Assembly (NCBI GenBank): GCA_034440575.1
Contig: JAOTOL010001569.1
Coordinates: 1,142,001 to 1,206,000 of the forward strand
Direction: 5' to 3'
Source: Imbricaverruca yamaguchii
Taxonomy: Eukaryota > Arthropoda > Thecostraca > Neoverrucidae
DNA: 64,000 bases
Shown: one piece after another, positions 47,733 through 59,234 of the stretch
Position numbering within the stretch: position 1 is the first letter of the stretch
Layout of the letters: each line of letters begins with the position of its first letter
The notes under the pieces: generated by a model
Told to the model about the DNA's origin: nothing
What the model saw: the letters and a program-made list of their open reading frames with translations, nothing else
Database searches by the model: none
Position numbers and translations under genes: made by a program

Positions 47733-48836
47733 GTTGAATGGAAACCTGAGAATAAACACTAGAAAGAAGGGTTTGGCTGAGTTCTGGATAAATGGACGCA
47801 AGTGCTTCACTAAATATCGTCCGAAGTATATGACATGCTATGCATGATAACACTTTTCCAAACCCTTGTTTCCTTATCAGACCCATATTCAACACTCTTC
47901 GGCACTTACATACCTGTCTGAAACTTGACACTTATTCTCCCAGCATATTTCCCAACCAACGACTCATGCACATACTTCTCCACACGCAGCCACGTTTAAA
48001 AAAAACGAAAACATTCCGGGGCAAATTCCGAAAGTTCCTTCGTGAGGGACACATTTGGTCGAAGGGGCACTTCGGCAGAAAAATTCGCAAAGCGAAAGGT
48101 GTGGAGTATATCCGAACACATTGAAGGGGTGCATTTCCAGTTTTCATCTATTCCTCGTAGTGCTTGACGAATGAAAAATAAGTCGAGCGACAGGGGAAGG
48201 AGTGCACTCGAGCCTTCTGGCTTATCCAGCCAAAGGGGCACATTTCACATTTCCATGGGGAGGGACACGTGCCCCTATGCTTATTCCCTATATCCTCCCA
48301 TGCTCTGTGAGTGTTTATGGTGCCGGACAGTAAATGAAGTGCTAAGAAGGATACACGCTTATTTAGTCATAGTTTTGTCAGCTCCATGGGTATTGCGGGC
48401 GCCCTGAATAGCCATGGACTCGTGTTTGCAGCCATTCCGCCACTCCGCCTCTCCTCTAGGAACCGATTATTTCCTATATTTTGCAATAAGATTGTATTTT
48501 CTCGAAGTCTAACAACATTATATATAATAAATATGGTATCAAACAAATCCTAGAAATGTCAGCTGTTCAAAAAATCGAATAATTTTTTAAGGAAAATATA
48601 TCGGAGATTTGTTATGAAAGCTCATCCCGCCAGGCTTCTGGATCCGTTCCTGAGCCCGCAGATTCACCACCTGGCTCGGTCGCATGCCGCGAACGCATCC
48701 ATAAGTTCAATAGTCTTGCTTTAGCCATCACACTGTGCTTATAACGCTAAGCCCCGCGTTACGAGTCGCCGGCTCGTTGCAGGACCTGACTAATTTGAAT
48801 CAACCTCAGGACTGGAATAAAAAAGAAATCAAATGC
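47733..48836. other. Non-MITE segment between two MITE ends
   Basis: About 1.1 kb with no family A homology and no gene. It contains phrases such as AGGGACACATTTGGTCGAAG and GGGGCACATTTCACATTTCC that recur loosely near 54840-55080 and 62500-62730, pointing to another old repeat. Confidence 0.4.
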
Positions 48837-49143
48837 TTATTTTTGGGGGCCAAAAAATAATTATAGCCTTGGTCGATTTCGCTGTCCTTTTTCATTCCAA
48901 CTAAATTTTGTTTTTTCATATATCCCCCAAAATGAACTCCCCAGAGTAAAAAACATAATGCAAGTCGTGAAAAGGGAAACATTTTTCGGGGGTGGGCCCG
49001 GACCCTACTCGTCGAGCGCTTTCCGATGACACCTCTTTCGTTTTCGTGCGATGCTTACTTTTGATTTTAGAGGGGGTCTTCAACCCCCCCCCCCTCCCCG
49101 AGACCGGGTGGGAGGATTTGACAGGAAAGACGGCGCGGGTTAA
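48837..49143 (+). mobile_element. piggyBac-like MITE (family A), right end only
   Basis: Family homology resumes at GGGGGCCAAAAAATAATTAT, passes ACTCGTCGAGCGCTTTCCGA, and finishes at GACGGCGCGGGTTAA (TTAA 49140-49143). Same orientation as the left end at 47623. Confidence 0.75.
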
Positions 49144-50682
49144 GCAGATCCGACTACTGTATCCGGTTAAAATCCGATGGCTGTTTCGAAACTAGAGAAA
49201 CGTTTTTGAATTCATCCCCAAGCTTGGCTTTCGGATCCGCCTCTGGCTCTATATGTGATTAAAGGGCTGCATCATTGAAATATTAGTGACAAAAAGCTGC
49301 GAATATAGTTGGATTAAGTGGAAAGATGAGCCAATTATCAATTTACCCCAGAATGTTTTGTGGGGGTGGATTTATTGATCAGAGCTAGGCATGGAGATGA
49401 AGCCAGGTCATTGACCTCATCAAAGCAGAAACCATAGACGATGAATGAAGCCAAGGCTGCATCTGAAGCTGAGCAGCTAAAGCCAAGCTAGATGGTGCCA
49501 CATTCATGCCTTCAAAGGCCAAACCAAAAAGAGGCTAGAGCAATCAGTTGAAAACGTTCGTTAAATAATGCGAAGGGTTGATTCCAAAAGATCGGAACTA
49601 AAGCCAAAGCCAAGAATATAAATGCTAGAAAGTCGAAGTTGTTTGTATGAAAGCGAAAATAAGGCAAAGGCATTGCACATTTTTGTGGTTAGGGGTGGGG
49701 TGGAAATCCGAGGCATCAACCATCATCATTGGTGATCAAGGCTGGGGGGAGGGGGGGCGCGATGTCATGCTCCTCCATAAAAAAACTGATAGTTATCTGG
49801 ATTGAAATGACCTTGAAATTAAAGTCGAAATCATCTGAAGGATGTAATTGTATGTGGAAATGTGCACATAAATAAGCATTAGAACATTGCATGCTCATTT
49901 TCGTTACTTCAAGCAGGGCACCTTATCCACGAAGACACTTTGCCGGTATTTTGCCTCAAACGAAATCATAAATCATGGCCTTATCCTGGGTAGTGAGGCA
50001 TGCCCACATTTATATTTGTAGGTAACAACGTGCTGTGCATGCGCAATCTTTTTCTACATTAGCCATTGCCCAAAGCTGCAGTCTGTCGATATGGTAATTG
50101 AATTCAGCCCATAATGTGAAGAATATATTCATTTCGGTAACCAAGTGAACTGACCCGCTTGCAAATTTTTGCGAAATTAAGCCTTCGGTGAACGTGTTGT
50201 AGTGCAGCATGTAATGTCCTTTCCCACCAGCTACCAATTTGAAAGAAAGGCAAAGATTTTGCCAGCGCAACTTTTTACTAGAAAAGTAGTTTATTTGTTG
50301 TCAGGACATCTGTCTATCAGCACATATTTTACTCATCAAGCATTCTAAACAGCTACAAGGCACCTCTTATACAAGGAAGCAGCTCTCTTCCATAATTGCA
50401 TTCCAATGTGGCACTTTGCGATTCCATTTGCGAGATACCATACAGATGAGGACGGGCTCCCCCATACTGGGATCCCAAAACAAAGGCACATTCATCAGGT
50501 TCGATTCATTGTATCTCAGTTGGCAACCTACGAATGCGGTTCTGTCTTCTCATCCATAGAAAGAACTCAAAGTGAATTATGTGATAAATTGATTCGCAGG
50601 ACATGCAAGAACTAGAAGGGCACCTCACGTAACTTATAAAGCAATCCTACTTGTTAGCACTTATTTTACTGTCCCTGCAACC
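49144..50682. other. Intron 6, no gene seen
   Basis: Purine-rich stretch with repeated 'AAGCCA(A)AG' phrases (49380-49680), otherwise unremarkable. Confidence 0.35.
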
Positions 50683-51593
50683 TTAACACTCGCACGTCAG
50701 GCGGTCCGCGCCAACTTCGCCGGTCCGCTCAGGTCCGCCGGTCCGCTTATTTTTTCGCTCAGGTCAATACTCGGGTCACTGAGTCATCATAGGTCAAATT
50801 TGACGAGATCGGGTGGGACTCTCAGATATTGGCATATATCTCAGGACCTGTAACAAATAGAAACAAACGGCGAACGGTATTCGATTCACAGAGAACAATC
50901 GAGGCGCCAACTACGTATTCAAGCAGGGATACTTCTTACTCCGAAACTATGACCTCAGGTCAAGGTCATGAAGTAGCTTAGGGAGTGCATGTAATGTATC
51001 AATCGACACGTCTTGATACAAGCACAATTGCGGTAATTTGAACCTTCTAGCTCAATGCAGTTCGATATAATGCGCACAAATGTGCTAGTGATCCCAGGTG
51101 ACCTCAGATGACCTTGGTGAGGTCATTGAGCAAAAATGTCCGCGCTAACATTGAGCATAGCTACCAACTACACGTCACAACCGTTGTGAGGTCATTCCGA
51201 GAGCAAATATGTAACCAGGAAACATTAGCATATTTTATCATAGCCCTATGATATGGGAAACGACGGCCGCGACCTGACCTCAGGTCAATGCTACGAAAAA
51301 CTATATGTATTATGGTCCCTGATGAGATCATGACGTGTTATAAGTTTGAAATCAATCGCCCAATTATTGTGGAAGTTATGCTACCTAGAACTCCGAGGGA
51401 TGTTGGGTCACTGCCTGACCTGGTGCCCTGACCTGAGATGACCCACGGATAAAAATCCGTGAGGATATGCGGAAAAGTCGAATGAGCAGCCATGCAAGGC
51501 TTGACCTTGCTAGCTCGATTAGTATGGCGACAAATTAGGAAACCCCGTAGGGGGAAGATATCTGCCCCCCCCCCCCGGACGTGCGCGTCTTAA
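50683..51593 (+). mobile_element. Second TTAA-flanked element family (family C), copy 2
   Basis: Starts TTAACACTCGCACGTCAGGC and ends CGGACGTGCGCGTCTTAA. It is colinear with 40064-41068 over its whole length, about 100 bp shorter, and in the same orientation. No coding capacity. Confidence 0.78.
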
Positions 51594-53540
51594 ATATTGA
51601 TGGGTCACTTTTATAGTAGGATGGCGTGGCTCACCACCGATTACCCATATGTTGAAGCCTATTGAATGAAGTATCAGTAGATTGACGTTTGTTTGATATT
51701 TTGCATTGCTCGGCTATTGTATGTGTTTAATATTTTACATGTACATAAGCCGTTTCCAAGGTTTAGGCGTATTCGCATTATTGGGACCTCAGGTGTTCAC
51801 GAGACATGGTTTACACACATTTACCCTCATAAAACAGAACAAAAGAGGGTAGGATAGTTGAGGTTATGTCAGGGTATGTTTTTAAGAGGGAAAGTTTAGA
51901 GAGAATCCTTAATTCTTACATTTGTTCTTATAACGAAGGTTAAAATGAGTTACGTTAAGTTATATCGTGTTTCCAAAATTGTAACCTTCGTATTTTTATT
52001 TTCATTATGTTTAATCTAAGAACAGGTTACCAACTGCTTGCAAGCTGAAAAGAAAACATTCCAACCGAAACAAGTGGTGGGTTCCGGATGCTCCATGAAT
52101 TCCTGAAATATGCAGGACTTTCCTCGAAGCACTTGTGGATCCAGCCAGTCGATTTAGAGGGCTGACTTCTGAGAAATATTTTATCTTAAAATTCCTCCAA
52201 TATTATGGCTCGCGTAAACAAGCATCGAAAGGACATTATTAATGGGAAAGAACCACAGTTGCATCAGTAGAAAATAGTTCATTCGGTTAGACAAGAGGGG
52301 GGGGGGGGTTACATTGGACATGGTGACATGGTTGGTCCCACGGGTTCACCATGTCTGGGAGTATTTTACGATACGTAAAAATTAACATAAATTACCAGAA
52401 ATCGAACCGAGGGGCTGATGAAGCCCAAAGTCGTTTTCAACCAACTAGGTTTTTTTCATTATTGTCAGTGAGAGAACATTTAATGGTGCTGACTTGAGGG
52501 ACACAACTTGACAATTATTACTACTGATGAACTTAAGAACAGAATACATGAAGGAACTTGGAGAACACATCGGATGGGGGTCCATCCAATGGGGTTCCAT
52601 GCTAAACGGCGGCATTATGGGTGCATGTCCCCTCTAACAGGCGCCCTGCCCAGATGTATGCAAAGCACGTACATGGCCGGCTCCCCGGGCTGGAAATATA
52701 GGAGTTTCCCACCCACGCCCCTGGTTAAGTCATCTTAAATATGATCTGCTTTGAAGCCGATTCTTGCAATGCACTGTCATTCGTCGCATCCTAAACTTAA
52801 AAATCATTAATGGTTCCAATTTTATCGAAAATAAATTCACCTGACATTCTACGAGTAAATCCTATCATTTTCATGGCGAATCTAACTTGACGCGCGTAAT
52901 TTTGGAAGCAGAGATCTCAAACTTGCAATCCTCTTTCTATATGTACAATTTAGAGAATAGAAGACAATCTTTGAGTAAAAAAAAACACCTGCAAACACTC
53001 AGCATTACCAGCATACATTACCAGCATTAAACAGTCAGCACCACCTAAGACAGCAAAACAGGCCCACCCATAATGCAGTTCCAAATATGTCATCAACTGT
53101 TGATAGTGCTGCAAGATACGTATTAATATATGCCCTACCAAATGTAAAGTAAGATGTTTTATAACAATAAACAGCGAAAATAGACATATAATACAAGTAA
53201 GATTTCTCCATGCACTCAATTCGACATCTTTCCACGGCAGTATCACCACACATATGCAAAATAAGTCATCCACCACTATTCACCGGAGGTTCCATCGGTT
53301 TTTCTCACACACGGTTAGACGCGTCGTTTCGCAAACACACTTTTACACTCCTCTCACACACAGTCACATATTCCGCGAACATCTAGGACCATCAATGAAA
53401 CTTCGTCACGTGACTTAGACGACGATAAGAATCGCCTCTAACTAATGAAAAATAGCGAGAAACGGAATTGGTACTAGGTTTTCACCTCCGGTACTCGGTT
53501 GTCCGGGTGTACTCAAATTTCGTCCTCGTTTTTCACCCTT
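51594..53540. other. Intron 6, no gene seen
   Basis: AT-rich DNA with no gene or recognised repeat. Confidence 0.35.
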
Positions 53541-53547
53541 ACATGTG

Positions 53548-53680
53548 CACACACACACACACATGCACACACACATGCACACCCACACCCACACCCACAC
53601 ACACACACACACCCACACCTACACACACACACACACCCACACATGCACACACAAACACCCACGCACACACACCAACACAT

Positions 53681-53758
<78 letters not shown>

Positions 53759-53767
53759 CACCACACA

Positions 53768-53862
<95 letters not shown>

Positions 53863-53895
53863 CACACACATATATGCATATACACACGCATACAA
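53548..53895 (+). repeat. Long (CA)n microsatellite
   Basis: About 350 bp of CA repeat with interruptions (CCCACACC, CATGCACA, AAAACACC). Open frames here are artefacts. Confidence 0.97.
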
Positions 53896-54251
53896 ACATT
53901 CGCCTTGCCTGGAGATATTGTGCCTCATATTTGGACATCTAACTAGGCTACAATGCTTCTGTATCAGCCTACTAAAGTCTACTTCCGCCACTAGCATTAC
54001 TACGTCAGTTGCATTTTTGGCGTCTTTTGGACACTACCTAAGCAATATAAAATACCATTTTAAATAGATGCTATAGAAGTTCATCTGAAAGCACTGGACG
54101 TCTCAGGTGCAAAACGATAGTTCTTAGTCTGCTGTAGTCGACAGCAAAAGATGGGTGAACCCTAGCTACCCATGGGCTGCAGCAAAATCCCTTACATGCA
54201 ACATTGGCATATTTTTCGATAGGTGACAGGATGCAAAACTGGCTCGATAAG

Positions 54252-54258
54252 GTGTGTT

Positions 54259-54295
<37 letters not shown>

Positions 54296-54362
54296 GGTGT
54301 GTGGGTGGGTGTGTGTGTGTATGTATGTGTGTGTGTGTGTAGGTGCGTGTGTGTGTGTACGC
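54252..54362 (+). repeat. (GT)n microsatellite
   Basis: About 110 bp of GT repeat with GGGT and ATGT interruptions. It is the complement of the CA tract 400 bp upstream, so the two could pair. Confidence 0.95.
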
Positions 54363-54721
54363 GTACCTGTGTATGCGTGCATCTGCGTGACACGATTGAA
54401 TAAATATGGGCAATTTCCGAACATGACGTCGTCGTCGTCGACGGAAGGGGAAGGTCTTTTATAATATAGATCAGGTGGAACAAGGTGGCATGTAAGTAGT
54501 GATGGGCACCTCATATAAAACTTGATCAATGAATGTGTACATGTGTGTGTGATGTGCAAATATGTTGTGTATGACGATCGGTTAATTCGAATATCAGCTG
54601 CAGCATGGTATCGGGGCGGAGTATGATTAACTTAGAACACCTCTTCTTATTAAGAGACCTCAACCGGCGTTTCTGCCCTTCCGGCCTGACCTGACTTGAT
54701 GTCACCTTTATATCGCCGCAG

Positions 54722-54798
54722 GAGACCTCTTCGACATGCTACTGCCCATGCTGAGCATATATCAAGAATACGTGCGCAATCATTATTACGGACTGAAG
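54722..54798 (+). CDS. RasGRF: RasGRF-like, exon 7 (DH domain)
   Basis: Acceptor TATCGCCGCAG. The first two bases complete a Gly codon opened by exon 6. The exon then reads [20 protein letters not shown] and YYGLK, matching vertebrate [24 protein letters not shown]. This is the middle of the DH helical bundle. The donor AAG|GTTAGT gives phase 0. Confidence 0.9.
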
Positions 54799-55733
54799 GT
54801 TAGTGCAGGGGTGCAGGGGCTAATGCAGGGGGTGGGACACTGGAGCCATGTGCGGGCCCCATGGAAGGTGGCGCCCCTCCGGGAAGGCTCGAGTGCACCT
54901 CCCCTGTCCCCCCTCACCCACCCCCTGCCAACGGATTTTTTCAGCCAAATAACCCTCGGAGAGGATAGGCGGCCCTGGGAAGCCTGGGAAGGAAGTGGCG
55001 CCTGAGAGTGCTCGAGTGACTACTCCCATAACCCACGCTCGAAGGATTTTCAGCCGACAGCGCCCCTCCAGGTTCTTTCGCATCGGCGTTCTTCCAAGAA
55101 ATGGCGTCCCTCGAGACGAGTGCCTCCTCGCTCCACCCTATTACAGTTCCTAAATCCATCCCTGGGTTAGTGGGGACGGTGAGACAAATGCATAGGTAAG
55201 AGCTGTACTGAATGTGCCGAATACCGAGTAATGAATAGGCGCTGACACGTTCACATGATTTGTCATCAACACCTGGCTGATAACCACAAGGCTACGTTTC
55301 TGGAAGAAAGGTCACGTTTGATGGATTCGCGTGAAATATATTCGATGGCAATGTACTAATTGCTCCAACGTTGAAAAGAGATATCTTATCAGTTGCACTC
55401 TGAATTGCACAAATAAGGTTATGTTCCACACCCAGTGTTCGTGGCCGATTATGCTGCACACCCAGTGTTCGTGTCCGACTTCGATAACAACCATTGCACA
55501 ATCATGGCTTGTCAATGCAGCAAATCGCTAGCTTCCCTGCAATCGCTGGCTCGGCGACGTACTGAGCCTCACCTTAGCGCCTTACTAGAGACCCAGTGGA
55601 AACTTTGTGTTGAGCTACCGTCAACACCTCAGCATATCTACATGTATTGTGTGCACATGATGTGTGTGTGTCACACTCTGGCTGATGACGTGCTACTCGT
55701 GATCACTGCCGCGTGTTTATCTGGCCCATTCAG

Positions 55734-55850
55734 GCGCTTTCAGAGTGCAAGCAGAATCAACAGTTCTCAACATTCCTGAGCCGGCTGGAGAATAAATCCA
55801 CATGCCAAGGACGAAATCTCGAGACGTTTCTCGCCTACCCCATGCACCAG
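55734..55850 (+). CDS. RasGRF: RasGRF-like, exon 8 (DH domain)
   Basis: Thirty-nine codons from acceptor GGCCCATTCAG to donor CAG|GTAAAG. The product is ALSECKQNQQFSTFLSRLEN, followed by NLETFLAYPMHQ. It corresponds to the vertebrate AHCKQN-F-LL segment and the LETFL-YPM-Q block before the conserved "Q-IPRY" junction. Phase 0 on both sides. Confidence 0.9.
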
Positions 55851-57036
55851 GTAAAGACACTGACAGCCAAGATGTAGCCACCTTGCCCAAGCACCAGGAA
55901 AGGGCAATGCCACAGCCGAAACATAGCCACCCCACCCAAGTAGGCACACATCATTGCACAACGACTTCACAACGGCGTACGGCTAGAGCTAGAAGAGGTG
56001 CGTGAATGAGTGGGTCGATCTGGAGCAATAACATTCCTACGCGCTGGACGAATCATGTGCATTGCATCTTCAGAAAGTCGGGCACTATCACGTGTTCAAC
56101 GCGTCACACACATTTCGTGATTAAGGTTGCTCATTTTTTCCTTATCGCTTGAGCAGAACTCCAAGTTCAAAAGCAACTATGTTTTTCACCCTAGATATTG
56201 AATGTTTTCCATGTAAATATTTTCCCCAGTTGTGACAGGTCAATGGAACCAAACTTGTTCAACCGAAAGGTTGTCATAAGCGCAAATGACAGTCATGCTA
56301 TTCATGCCATTTTGCATGTGGCTCCTTACTGAAAACTTCTGTATTTGTCATTGTGAACCTTGTGAACATGAAGCGTTTCCATACTGCATTAATGTACTTC
56401 AGCCCTTTGTGTGCGTGAAGCCGATTGCGCCGAGCCGCCCGCCGGTCCGACGGACGGCTCGGAACCTGTAACAAGTGACTTGCTTCGTACCTACAAGGAT
56501 ACATACGATGGTCTTACCCACGGTGTTTGTGCATAATTACGCATTTGATCATACTGAACCGGTGCCATAGCATTTCGAAGGTAGATAGTCATCACTAAAG
56601 AACACATCGTAAGCCAGTGTCAATGGTGCGGCTTGACATCACCTTGTTGACACTTTTTCACCAAGTGATGTTGGTGAGGTGACAGCTTCGCTGGGCCAAA
56701 CGCTATCAACTGGCTACGATTCTTCATAATTTTACTTGACTGAGAAGTATGTTTGGTTAGACACATTGTATGCAAAATATGTCCAACTCTTCAAGCCATT
56801 GTGCAAACTTATACATTGATGGAAGATGATGAAGACGTCAAAAGAAGTCCCAAGAGAGTTAAAGGCTTCCTGGCCGAGATGGCCGCGGGCTACGGTCGCA
56901 ATTCCCACTGAAATGTGCCTGAGCCCCACTTGCGTTTTGGGGCGGTAAGCTGTGCCCAGGAGTGTGCCCCGGTGTGTCACCGGCGCATGCCAGTGACAGC
57001 CAGCGCGTGTAACCGGGCTCCGATGTGACTGGACAG

Positions 57037-57162
57037 ATTCCGCGCTACATAGTGACACTGCACGAGCTGCTGACCCACACGCCACACAACCATGTTGAGC
57101 GGAGATCGCTGGACGCGGCGCGCCGGCAGCTGGAGCATCTGAGTCGGCAGATGCAGGACGAG
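57037..57162 (+). CDS. RasGRF: RasGRF-like, exon 9 (DH catalytic helix region)
   Basis: Forty-two codons from acceptor CTGGACAG to donor GAG|GTACGT. The product starts [20 protein letters not shown] and ends [22 protein letters not shown]. This is conserved region 3 of the DH domain, which contacts the GTPase switch regions. The IPRY-LTLHELL-HTP-EHVER pattern is retained almost completely. Both ends are phase 0. A 15-bp tandem repeat starts 17 bp after the donor. Confidence 0.92.
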
Positions 57163-57178
57163 GTACGTCGCCGCATGG

Positions 57179-57243
57179 CGCATCAGCGGGTACGGCATCA
57201 GCGGGTACGGCATCAGCGGGTACGGCATCAGCGGGTACGGCAT
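57179..57243 (+). repeat. 15-bp tandem repeat beside the exon 9 donor
   Basis: The unit GCATCAGCGGGTACG is repeated four times plus a partial copy. Being a multiple of 3, it would be translatable if the intron were retained. Confidence 0.9.
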
Positions 57244-58015
57244 CCCGTGCGGCACACGCAACTGCGTGTCCACAGCATGGATAGATGGATAGACGATGAG
57301 AGGCGAACTCTTTGGCCCCGGCTGAACATCTGCTGGCCAGTAAGCGGGATACGAGCGTGCCGATACCGTACGCCGTGTCCATTGCGGTACCGTGCGACCT
57401 CGTAACAGTCGACACGTTCAGGCCTTCCCTCTCTCCACGACAGCATCTAGATCTTAGCTCGGTGCTCACGGCAAGGTATGCAACTCAAAACTTCCTTGAA
57501 CCTTGGACGGTATGTTTTGCTTGTTTCTTGCGCATATTGTGTATAATTCAAGTTGGTATGTGTGTGTGTATAATTCAGTGGGTGAGTATGAGCAAATTTT
57601 CGGAATTTTCGGGAGGCCGAACGATGTTCAGCAATTTCGGGGAAATTTGCGCCGGAGATAACTTCCCGTATCCAAAGTGGTAGATGTTCAAATGTTCTCT
57701 GTACAACTTTGGTGGTCCATCTCCCTTGAATTGCTGCACGAGGGAAAGGCCAAATGACTTGGCAAACTTGGCAAAATCTGAAGGATGATCGTAATCATGG
57801 CATTGGGTATAATCGTTTATTCATCATTGTCTTGTGTACAGAGACTGAAGTTTTCCCGCCATTGGGCATGAACATTGTGTTTCGAACTTACAGCAATCCA
57901 ATGCGGCCCATTATTTCCACCTACCGACAACGGTACTGTTTGACTTTGCGATCAGAAGTTAGAGGCTGGCACGTGACCGAGGCCTGCTTGATTGCTTGAT
58001 TGTTGCCGCCGACAG

Positions 58016-58630
58016 ACGAGCGAGGCGGAGGGCACGCTGAGGCAGACACCCGAGGAGCGGCCGGCCGCGGCCAGCTACCCGCCGTGGGAGGAGAGCGGTC
58101 GCCAGCCGCCGCCGCAGGGACGCTCTCCTCCTCCGCGCACCCACCGCTCGCGCTCCATCTCAGACTCGGGCGCCGGCTCGCTGTCTCTGTCGCCGTCGCC
58201 GTCCATCTCGAACCAGTCGCGCTCGCTCTCCTGCTTCCACCTGGAGTCGCGCAAGGCGTCCACCTCGTTCCCGCGCGTCTCGATCGACTTCCCGCGCGAT
58301 AAGAAGGAGCTCTTCCTGTCGGAGGACGCCGACGACTCGTGGAACAAAGCGGGCGGCGGCCGTCAGCGCAGCCACAGCACGGTCAGCTGCCAGCCCAGCA
58401 GGGAGTTCGCGGCCGCGCTGCGACAGCACCGCCACTCGTGCCAAATCTTCGGTCGCGCCGACGACGAGGACATTCGCCGACTCAAGAGCGAGCGCAAGTG
58501 CTCGGCGGGACCCCATCTGGCTGTGCCGTCGGTGCTAGTCAGCGACGCGCCCTCCTCCTCTTCGCTGCGCTCCAGCATCTCGTCTCAGTCCCGCTCGCCG
58601 CGCGGCAGACGCTCCATCACCTTCCTCTAG
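58016..58630 (+). CDS. RasGRF: RasGRF-like, exon 10 (Ser/Arg-rich tail with stop)
   Basis: From acceptor TGCCGCCGACAG (phase 0) a single frame of 204 codons runs to TAG at 58628. It starts TSEAEGTLRQ, which aligns weakly with vertebrate VSETENIRKN after DH-DE. It then departs completely: Pro-rich, then Ser/Arg-rich (RSRSISDSGAG, SPSPSISNQSRSLS), SIDFPRDKKELFLSEDADDS, RQRSHSTVS, and RSPRGRRSITFL. GC-rich third positions and balanced charge look like real coding sequence. The Arg-x-x-Ser contexts would suit basophilic kinases or 14-3-3 (inference). No PH2, REM or CDC25 motif is present. It could be a terminal exon, an alternative isoform, or an exon truncated by the repeat at its end. Confidence 0.65.
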   Translation, partial: TSEAEGTLRQTPEERPAAASYPPWEESGRQPPPQGRSPPPRTHRSRSISDSGAGSLSLSPSPSISNQSRSLSCFHLESRKASTSFPRVSIDFPRDKKELFLSEDADDSWNKAGGGRQRSHSTVSCQPSREFAAALRQHRHSCQIFGRADDEDIRRLKSERKCSAGPHLAVPSVLVSDAPSSSSLRSSISSQSRSPRGRRSITFL

Positions 58631-59234
58631 GCGGCCGGGCTCCCGCCGCTCCATCACCTTCCTCGAGGCGGCCGGGCTCCCGCCGCTCCATCACCTTCCT
58701 CTAGGCGGCCGGGCTCCCGCCGCTCCATCACCTTCCTCGAGGCGGCCGGGCTCCCGCCGCTCCATCACCTTCCTCGAGGCGGCCGGGCTCCCGCCGCTCC
58801 ATCACCTTCCTCTAGGCGGCCGGGCTCCCGCCGCTCCATCACCTTCCTCGAGGCGGCCGGGCTCCCGCCGCTCCATCACCTTCCTCGAGGCGGCCGGGCT
58901 CCCGCCGCTCCATCACCTTCCTCGAGGCGGCCGGGCTCCCGCCGCTCCATCACCTTCCTCTAGGCGGCCGGGCTCCCGCCGCTCCATCACCTTCCTCGAG
59001 GCGGCCGGGCTCCCGCCGCTCCATCACCTTCCTCTAGGCGGCCGGGCTCCCGCCGCTCCATCACCTTCCTCTAGGCGGCCGGGCTCCCGCCGCTCCATCA
59101 CCTTCCTCGAGGCGGCCGGGCTCCCGCCGCTCCATCACCTTCCTCGAGGCGGCCGGGCTCCCGCCGCTCCATCACCTTCCTCTAGACGGCCGGGCTCCCG
59201 CCGCTCCATCACCTTCCTCGAGGCGGCCGGCCTG
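58605..59234 (+). repeat. 37-bp minisatellite spanning the exon 10 stop codon, about 17 copies
   Basis: The unit is 37 bp: CGCTCCATCACCTTCCTC, then GAGG or TAGG, then CGGCCGGGCTCCCGC. The first unit is the coding end of exon 10 and supplies its TAG. About 7 of 17 units have TAG and the rest GAG. The last unit diverges into GGCCTGCCGCCGCCCGAG. Confidence 0.95.

Noticed and set aside
53468..54067. His/Thr- and Val/Cys-rich open frames of 130-199 codons
   Set aside because: Translation of CA/GT microsatellites in different frames.
58160..58516. Antisense open frames opposite exon 10
   Set aside because: GC-rich shadow frames of the coding exon without motifs.
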